The notes under the pieces were generated by a model. It did no database searches. It was given only the letters and a program-made list of their open reading frames with translations, and was not told the DNA's origin. A DNA stretch of 26,394 nucleotides from a virus: the IMG/VR virus record IMGVR_UViG_3300023235_000112, positions 1-26,394 of that record, one strand, 5' to 3'. Positions 22,129 to 26,394 of the stretch are shown here, piece by piece (positions within the stretch are counted from its first letter, which is position 1; each line of letters starts with the position of its first letter). Made by a program: the position numbers and the translations under genes.

Positions 22129-23010
22129 TTATTTGAAAGTTCTTAGGAACACCATCTCGTTTCTCGTTCGCCCGGTAGTTCTTTGGGGTTTCGCTGCGAG
22201 ATCTCCAACAACCAATGTCACCCTCTTTTCAGTGGCATCCACCAAAGACGGGATGCAATCTTGTGGCTTTCGAACCGTCTTCTGGAAGCTTCTTTCTTCG
22301 TCAAAATTCTGAAGCGTGGTTCCACTAAAGGTTAGCTTCTCACCTTCTGTCGCTTTGAACACTGTCACCTGACGACGCTTCGTATCGTATGTTACCAAAA
22401 CTCGAGAACCAATAACCTCTGCTGGATCCAGACTCGTAATACCCAAAGCATTAAACTCGGCCTGAAACTTGACGCTCTGAGTCAGCTTCTCAATTCGCTG
22501 ACTTTTCTTCACGGCCTGGGTTGCCATCGCCTTCTTGCCGCTGACCAATCCTTTCAAGATGATTTCAACTGTTCGAGCAAGATCCTTGACATTCTTTTTT
22601 TGCTTTTCTGTTAACCACGAATAAGCTTCGGTGATGTCTTCATCGGAATCGATCTGAGCCAGTTCGTTCGACAGTTCTTTGAACCTTTTCGCGGTATCGT
22701 TGATCTGTTTCCGAGATGCACCGCTCATCTTGACGATGCGGGACACTGACGTGATCTCATCTTTATCTTCAAGCGTTGCAAAAAGGATGTCTTCGATGTC
22801 TGAGACCAATCCCCATGCAACTAATTTGTTCTTCATCTCCTTCGAAATTTCTTTCTTTTCGACTACCTTGATCTTGGGTGTAGGTTTCTCTTTCTTCTTC
22901 TTAGGAACCACCCACTTTTCATATTTCTGTGTTTCGATATCAGTCGATTTTATTTCCAAGGGTTCCCGTTTCAGGAATTCCGGGATTTCAAACAAAACTG
23001 TAGTCGACAT
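22129..23010 (-). CDS. Unknown protein with Lys/Glu-rich N-terminus
   Basis: 293 residues, ATG with AAGGAG eight bases upstream. A basic, Lys/Pro-rich segment (about 35-65, PKKKKEKPTPKIKVVEKK) follows a short N-terminal strand. The middle is helical, with an acidic stretch near 115-130. The last 90 residues look beta-rich (VIGSRVLVTYDTKRRQVTVF, then GEKLTFSGTT). No motif is recognised. It has an early-type promoter (23038-23066) although it lies between the neck gene and another virion-like gene. Possible DNA/RNA-binding or host-takeover role is inference only. Confidence 0.62.
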   Translation of the reverse strand: MSTTVLFEIPEFLKREPLEIKSTDIETQKYEKWVVPKKKKEKPTPKIKVVEKKEISKEMKNKLVAWGLVSDIEDILFATLEDKDEITSVSRIVKMSGASRKQINDTAKRFKELSNELAQIDSDEDITEAYSWLTEKQKKNVKDLARTVEIILKGLVSGKKAMATQAVKKSQRIEKLTQSVKFQAEFNALGITSLDPAEVIGSRVLVTYDTKRRQVTVFKATEGEKLTFSGTTLQNFDEERSFQKTVRKPQDCIPSLVDATEKRVTLVVGDLAAKPQRTTGRTRNEMVFLRTFK

Positions 23011-23037
23011 TTTCGTCTCCTTTTAATTGTAAATTTT

Positions 23038-23066
23038 ATATTAACACATATGGGCGTCATTGTCAA
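23038..23066 (-). promoter_or_regulatory. Sigma70-type promoter of the 293-residue gene
   Basis: Minus strand TTGACA (23061-23066), 17-base spacer, TAATAT (23038-23043), 27 bases before ATG 23010. It lies upstream of, and partly under, the divergent + strand ORF. Confidence 0.75.
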
Positions 23067-23068
23067 CA

Positions 23069-23075
23069 TAAATAA
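23069..23075 (+). promoter_or_regulatory. Possible late-type element TAAATAA on the + strand
   Basis: ACATAAATAAAGA ends five bases before the ATG at 23080. If it is a real late promoter the transcript would start near or just inside the ORF. Confidence 0.25.
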
Positions 23076-23079
23076 AGAT

Positions 23080-23352
23080 ATGAAGATCAAAGAAATTATG
23101 GAATCCTCATTGGATTGGCGTTATCATTCTACCAAAGATTACAACCATGACGATGTCTTGGCTGATATCGAGGCTGAGATGAAGAACGATATCAAACAAT
23201 CCGAGGAAAGCAAAAAAGAAACGCAGAAAATGAAAAGGAAGGATAAGCCGGAGACTGCGAAGCCAGCTGGCCCAGTGTCAAATCATCCAAATAAATCAAA
23301 CCCAAACGCTGGACCTCTTTCTGCACCAATGAACTTCGGCGGACTTGGTTGA
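23080..23352 (+). CDS. Small hydrophilic protein on the + strand
   Basis: 90 residues from ATG 23080 (MKIKEIMESSLDWRYH); ATG 23050 is in frame and would add ten residues but has no ribosome site; ATG 23098 would fit the late-type element better. Acidic and basic residues dominate the middle; the tail is Pro/Asn/Gly-rich (KSNPNAGPLSAPMNFGGLG). It looks like a small virion-associated or assembly protein, but this is inferred from composition. It ends directly at the terminator hairpin of the convergent AAA+ gene. No Shine-Dalgarno is convincing, hence the moderate confidence. Confidence 0.55.
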   Translation: MKIKEIMESSLDWRYHSTKDYNHDDVLADIEAEMKNDIKQSEESKKETQKMKRKDKPETAKPAGPVSNHPNKSNPNAGPLSAPMNFGGLG

Positions 23353-23377
23353 AAAAAGACCGCCCCGAAAGGCGGTC
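23352..23377 (-). terminator. Intrinsic terminator of the AAA+ ATPase gene
   Basis: GACCGCC and GGCGGTC around a six-base loop, followed by TTTTTT on the minus strand. The + strand gene stops on the first base of the A-run. Confidence 0.9.
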
Positions 23378-23400
23378 AAAGTCTACGGAGTTAATTCGTC

Positions 23401-24351
23401 TTAGCTCTTTGGACGCAAGAGTGTTACTTCTGCAATGTCCATCCAATCTTCGTCCGTAGCAACGAACTGTGCCAATTTCAATGCCGTACGACAACAAAGA
23501 GTCCGGAGGTTAGCAGAGTTTTCTTTCAACCAATCTATTGCCAGTTTAACTTCACCTTTGCTCAATCCCTTGCTGTAAAGCATTGGAGTGTTAAAGGCCA
23601 AGTCTTCCACCCGCGCCATAACCGCCTTGCGATCATGCAATGCGAGATCCAAGTATACCGAACGACTGATCAATGCTTCCATGTGCGGGGCCATTGCCTT
23701 CCCGGCATCAATGATCGATTGGAAGTTGAGGTTAGTAATGAAAATCACTGTACCATCAAAACGGAACTTCTGAGGAATGCCTTCTTTCTCCAATGACAGT
23801 GAATCCGTATTCCACGAAATCCAACGTTCTTCGCTGCTATCCAAAGCACCCTTCAAAACGTTCATCGCTGTATCGTCTGCAAAAATGTCATCACAATCAT
23901 CGATTACAACCACTGCACCTTTGTCACTGTTTTCAAACAGCTTCTTAAACAAGCCAATTGCACTCATGCGACCCTTGATGTGATCGAAACGAATCATGCC
24001 GTCTGCTTCGGCTGCTTTCAACATCCGCTCTGTACCGTAAGTCTTACCTACGCCAGGAGCGCCAGCGATGATCAATGATTTGATTGTACCGTTAATAACA
24101 CCCGAAGTCATGCGCTCCATAATGTTAAACCGTTTATTGATACGAGCAAGAATGTCTTCGTATGATTCCGTGGAAACTGCTTCCATCACGTTTTCCTGTG
24201 CAACGTTAATCCGAATCGTCTGTGTACCGTGCTTAACTGTCACGTGACCACCCTGTGGTTTCGTATTCGACTGCCAATCCTTAACGAGAATGAATTCACC
24301 GTTCATTTCTTTACCGCAAAAAACACCGTTTTTAATCGTTACGTTCGTCAT
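23401..24351 (-). CDS. AAA+ ATPase of large T4-like phages
   Basis: 316 residues, ATG with CGGAG upstream. Walker A GAPGVGKT (97-104), Walker B AVVVIDDCDDI near 145, sensor 1 VIFITNLN near 205, and SRSVYLDL as a candidate arginine-finger region. The first 90 residues form a small N-terminal domain with the look of a substrate- or oligomerisation-domain. No helicase-specific or protease domain is attached. Function is unknown; roles in recombination, replication or remodelling are plausible. Own promoter and own terminator, so a single-gene transcript. Confidence 0.88.
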   Translation of the reverse strand: MTNVTIKNGVFCGKEMNGEFILVKDWQSNTKPQGGHVTVKHGTQTIRINVAQENVMEAVSTESYEDILARINKRFNIMERMTSGVINGTIKSLIIAGAPGVGKTYGTERMLKAAEADGMIRFDHIKGRMSAIGLFKKLFENSDKGAVVVIDDCDDIFADDTAMNVLKGALDSSEERWISWNTDSLSLEKEGIPQKFRFDGTVIFITNLNFQSIIDAGKAMAPHMEALISRSVYLDLALHDRKAVMARVEDLAFNTPMLYSKGLSKGEVKLAIDWLKENSANLRTLCCRTALKLAQFVATDEDWMDIAEVTLLRPKS

Positions 24352-24384
24352 TTGCTAACTCCGTTTGTTTGTTATTACTTGTAT

Positions 24385-24412
24385 ATAATAACATTAAACA
24401 GGAAATTGTCAA
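24385..24412 (-). promoter_or_regulatory. Sigma70-type promoter of the AAA+ gene
   Basis: Minus strand TTGACA (24407-24412), 16-base spacer, TATTAT (24385-24390), 34 bases before ATG 24351. Confidence 0.75.
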
Positions 24413-24489
24413 GCGAATAATGCAGAAAAACTACTCTGTAACCTATTGAAAAATAACAGAACAGAAGAAAAATTGAAGTTTTTTGAGAC

Positions 24490-24525
24490 CAAAAAGAGGG
24501 TTCTTTGACTATCAAAGAACCCTCT
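24490..24525 (-). terminator. Strong intrinsic terminator after the helix-turn-helix gene
   Basis: A perfect 14-bp stem (AGAGGGTTCTTTGA with TCAAAGAACCCTCT) around a 3-base loop, followed by TTTTT on the minus strand. Confidence 0.92.
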
Positions 24526-24544
24526 TCGAAAGTTCGAATACTGC

Positions 24545-24720
24545 TTAGACTAGGAGTTCAACCTTGCCTTTTCCAGCCCAACGTGCCGACGCACCGCGTT
24601 TACAACGCTTCCGAACGGCCGATTCCGAGCAGTTGAAGTAGTCAGCCGCTACTTTTAGTTCTACAACATAACCAACCTTTGGTGACGAATCTGGCTTATT
24701 CTGCCTATCATCTCGCTCAT
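24545..24720 (-). pseudogene. Frameshifted small helix-turn-helix DNA-binding gene
   Basis: Stop TAA 24547-24545. The open frame upstream encodes DDRQNKPDSSPKVGYVVELK, then VAADYFNCSESAVRKRCKRG and SARWAGKGKVELLV. This has the helix-turn-helix look of small phage repressor/excisionase-like proteins: VAADYFNCSESAVRKRCKRG is the two-helix core. The frame holds no ATG, GTG or TTG and is closed by TAG just upstream. An ATG at 24720, within reach of the promoter, reads MSE in the neighbouring frame and stops after 19 codons. Adding one base near 24710-24713 would join the two into a protein of about 58 residues. Treat as frameshifted, recoded, or a sequencing error. It has its own promoter and terminator. 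Confidence 0.6.
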
Positions 24721-24750
24721 TTTTTCTCTATTTCTTTCAATTTATTCTTG

Positions 24751-24778
24751 ATAGTAACATCATTCCAGGTTTTGTTAA
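24751..24778 (-). promoter_or_regulatory. Sigma70-type promoter of the helix-turn-helix gene
   Basis: Minus strand TTAACA (24773-24778), 16-base spacer, TACTAT (24751-24756), 31 bases before ATG 24720. Confidence 0.65.
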
Positions 24779-24781
24779 GCT

Positions 24782-25483
24782 TTATTTTACAAAAACTTCG
24801 AGCTTTTTGATTTCTTCTTGTGCCCAAGCACGCATGTGTTCTTTGGCTTCGGATTCATCATAAAAAAAGTCTTCGCCGTACACCGACGTATTCAATTGAC
24901 GATGATCTTTGTCACCAATTACGCTAATCGTCTTGTCGCCACTGAGACTATATTTCAAGAATCCATTGTGCGTAACTTCAATTTCGTCAATCGTGTGTTT
25001 TGTGATGCCGGTTTTCCATCCACGGCCAGAATTGATATTGGCGACCCAAACCGGAGTACCGACAGGCATGATTTCTGTGATGCCTGCTTGTAGTTCAATT
25101 TCATCTGGAAGTGCTTCTACTTTGATTTCAAAATCGCAATCCATCTTATCCTTCAATTCTTTGAGCCAATCATCGATCTGTTTGATTTGGCGGCGGCGAT
25201 ACGGCGATGGATTGTGTGCGTACCGCTGTTCGGCCATACGATCACGAATGTGATCAACTTCGTTGTATTGTACTTGCATGGATTCTTTTGAATCTTTTTT
25301 CGCTTGTTTCATCGCGCCGATGAAATCCGTGCCTTCATTTCCAAAAACTTCAACTACCTTATAGGTCGCAGGCCGATGATTTCGCAGTCCAGGAACATCA
25401 GGTCCATTAGGCAATTTAACGTGTTGATCATACCGGGTTACAAACGAAGAACCGAGTACCTTCTTGATTTCGTTGGTCAACAT
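24782..25483 (-). CDS. Unknown protein
   Basis: 233 residues, ATG with AGGGAG nine bases upstream. The middle has a basic arginine-rich helix (SPYRRRQIKQIDDWLKELKD) and the C-terminal half a beta-rich part (VGTPVWVANINSGRGWKTGI, then VTHNGFLKYSLSGDKTISVI) that resembles a small barrel, ending in a helical acidic segment. No family or catalytic motif is recognised. It has its own promoter, as do its neighbours on both sides, which suggests an early accessory gene. Confidence 0.62.
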   Translation of the reverse strand: MLTNEIKKVLGSSFVTRYDQHVKLPNGPDVPGLRNHRPATYKVVEVFGNEGTDFIGAMKQAKKDSKESMQVQYNEVDHIRDRMAEQRYAHNPSPYRRRQIKQIDDWLKELKDKMDCDFEIKVEALPDEIELQAGITEIMPVGTPVWVANINSGRGWKTGITKHTIDEIEVTHNGFLKYSLSGDKTISVIGDKDHRQLNTSVYGEDFFYDESEAKEHMRAWAQEEIKKLEVFVK

Positions 25484-25518
25484 ATCTTTTTCTCCCTTTC
25501 AATTTCTCAATATACATT

Positions 25519-25546
25519 ATAATAACACATCACTAGAAAAAGTCAA
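25519..25546 (-). promoter_or_regulatory. Sigma70-type promoter of the 233-residue gene
   Basis: Minus strand TTGACT (25541-25546), 16-base spacer, TATTAT (25519-25524), 36 bases before ATG 25483. The TGA stop of the repeat-protein gene is in the -35. Confidence 0.75.
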
Positions 25547-26196
25547 GTGATTAATGCTTTTATTGTTAGGAATTCTTCTCGATTACCTGATTCCCAAGCT
25601 TTTTTCAACGAGGGATCCTCTTCACCCATTTCAGTTGAATAGATGAGTTTATTGTATTCCCACCATTCTTTGGATCCATTTGATCGTAAAATTGCCGGAC
25701 CCTGTTCACGATGACGTTTTCCATTCAGATACCATTTTTTGGTTCCATTTGGCCTTTCAACAGCTGGGCCATCTACTCTATGGAGTTCTCCATCTAACCA
25801 CCATTCTTCATATCCACCTGGCCAAATAAAAGCTGGGCCTTGTTCACGATGTCGTTTTCCATTCAGATACCATTCTTTAGATCCATCTGGTGATATAACA
25901 GCCGGACCATCTTCATTTTGGCGTTCTCCATCTTTCCACCATGCTTTATATCCACCTGGTGATATAACAGCCGGACCTTGTTCATGATGGAGTTCTCCAT
26001 CTAACCACCATTCTTCATATCCATCTGGTGAAATAACAGCGGGGCCATCTTCACGATGGTATTTTCCAAATAGATACCATTCTTTAGTTCCATTTAACCG
26101 TTCAACCGCTGGACCATCTTCACGATGGAGTTGTCCATCAAGTAACCATTCTTTAGATCCATCTTCAAGTTCACTCATTGTTGGTTCACCGGTCAT
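25543..26196 (-). CDS. 23-residue-repeat protein (HREDGPA repeat family), copy 2
   Basis: 217 residues from ATG 26196, which overlaps the upstream stop (ATGA); the ORF could extend to ATG 26247 but would then overlap the upstream gene by 55 bases. It is built almost entirely from about seven tandem units of 23 residues with the pattern P-(D/N)-G-x-(K/E)-x-W-(Y/W)-L-(N/D)-G-x-x-HRE-(D/Q)-GPA-(V/I), then a distinct C-terminal cap ELIYSTEMGEE-type segment (here NKLIYSTEMGEE) plus a helix. Such W/G/HREDGPA repeats occur in phage and bacterial proteins, related to MORN-like or toxin-immunity (YwqK-type) repeats; function is unknown. The 69-bp DNA repeats are imperfect. Confidence 0.8.
   Translation of the reverse strand: MTGEPTMSELEDGSKEWLLDGQLHREDGPAVERLNGTKEWYLFGKYHREDGPAVISPDGYEEWWLDGELHHEQGPAVISPGGYKAWWKDGERQNEDGPAVISPDGSKEWYLNGKRHREQGPAFIWPGGYEEWWLDGELHRVDGPAVERPNGTKKWYLNGKRHREQGPAILRSNGSKEWWEYNKLIYSTEMGEEDPSLKKAWESGNREEFLTIKALIT
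25570..26170 (-). repeat. Tandem imperfect 69-bp repeats encoding the 23-residue units
   Basis: About seven direct repeats, 69 bp apart, seen on the + strand as recurring CCATCTTCACGATGG..GTTTTCC, CCATTTAACCG and ACAGCxGGACC strings. They continue into the upstream paralogue (26290-26394). Confidence 0.75.
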
Positions 26197-26394
26197 GAGA
26201 TCAAAGCCTTCACAGTATCGAATTCTTCTCTTGAACCGAATTTCCAAACTTTCTTCAACGTAGGATTCTCTTCACCCATTTCAGTTGAATAAATGAGTTC
26301 ATCGTGTTCATACCATGCTTTATATCCATCTGGCCATATAACAGCAGGGCCATCTTCACGATGGAGTTGTCCATTCAGATACCATGCGTTGAAT
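26193..26394 (-). CDS. 23-residue-repeat protein, copy 1 (5' end outside window)
   Basis: Only the last part is present, ending at TGA 26195-26193. It has one full repeat (WYLNGQLHREDGPAVIW, then PDGYKAWYEHDE) and the same cap as the next gene, LIYSTEMGEENPTLKKVWKF then a GSREEFDTVKALIS helix. It is therefore a tandem paralogue of the 217-residue gene downstream, joined by an ATGA overlap. The start and the other repeats lie beyond base 26394. Confidence 0.7.
   Translation of the reverse strand, partial: FNAWYLNGQLHREDGPAVIWPDGYKAWYEHDELIYSTEMGEENPTLKKVWKFGSREEFDTVKALIS

Noticed and set aside
1-26394. Whole-genome amber reassignment
   Set aside because: Only one convincing in-frame TAG was found, so full reassignment is not supported; it is kept only as one explanation for the 15810 site.

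Overview
This 26.4 kb window is part of a double-stranded DNA phage genome, a large T4-like (Myoviridae-type) contractile-tailed virus. The evidence is a T4-style tail sheath (gp18-like), tail tube (gp19-like), a second tube-fold protein, a gp4-like head-completion nuclease, a neck-like protein, a T4 gp1-like dNMP kinase, an ATP-dependent DNA ligase, ThyX and many small genes packed end to end with 1-14 base overlaps. The virion proteins look closer to the marine/cyanophage and 'far-T4' branches than to T4 itself. DNA is moderately AT-rich. The host is probably a Gram-negative bacterium, because consensus sigma70-type promoters are abundant, but it cannot be named from this window. No tRNA, IS element, integrase or CRISPR array was seen.

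Layout. Bases 2-1142 (+): end of a tail-fibre/adhesin gene and a DUF4376-like fibre-associated gene, closed by a terminator. Bases 1229-4764 (-): thyX, a broken WW-repeat/HNH-accessory gene, small conserved phage genes including a tandemly duplicated pair, and a metallophosphoesterase. 4829-5182 (+): a small exported protein. 5185-6506 (-): ligase and two overlapping mini-ORFs. 6576-10060 (-): a MoxR-type AAA+ ATPase with a metallopeptidase-like/VWA partner, flanked by unknown genes. 10053-14440 (-): a late block of acidic virion-type proteins, small-terminase candidate, gp4, tube-like protein and tail tube. 14503-16223 (-): methyltransferase, P-loop kinase-like protein, a gene interrupted by an in-frame amber codon, and a small ORF. 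16331-19522 (-): a greatly enlarged tail sheath. 19614-22070 (-): dNMP kinase, small SH3-like protein, SLOG-fold protein and neck protein. 22129-26394: an unknown protein, a + strand late-type gene, an AAA+ ATPase, a frameshifted helix-turn-helix gene, an unknown protein and two tandem 23-residue-repeat proteins.

Regulation visible in the sequence. Two promoter classes separate the genes. Sigma70-like -35/-10 pairs (TTGACA type, 16-18 bp spacers) stand before metabolic and accessory genes. In five cases the -35 hexamer contains the TGA stop codon of the gene upstream. A T4-late-like element, core TAAATAA, stands 24-53 bases before sheath, tube, neck, the 216-residue virion-type gene and the tail-fibre-associated gene.

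Most interesting points: (i) three, perhaps four, small genes are interrupted by a single in-frame stop or a one-base frameshift, while all the large genes are intact, and TAG terminates none of the confidently called genes; (ii) the phage-borne MoxR/VWA-metallopeptidase pair; (iii) the enlarged sheath with a duplicated inserted domain; (iv) a perfect 13-bp inverted repeat inside a coding region at 9994-10030.
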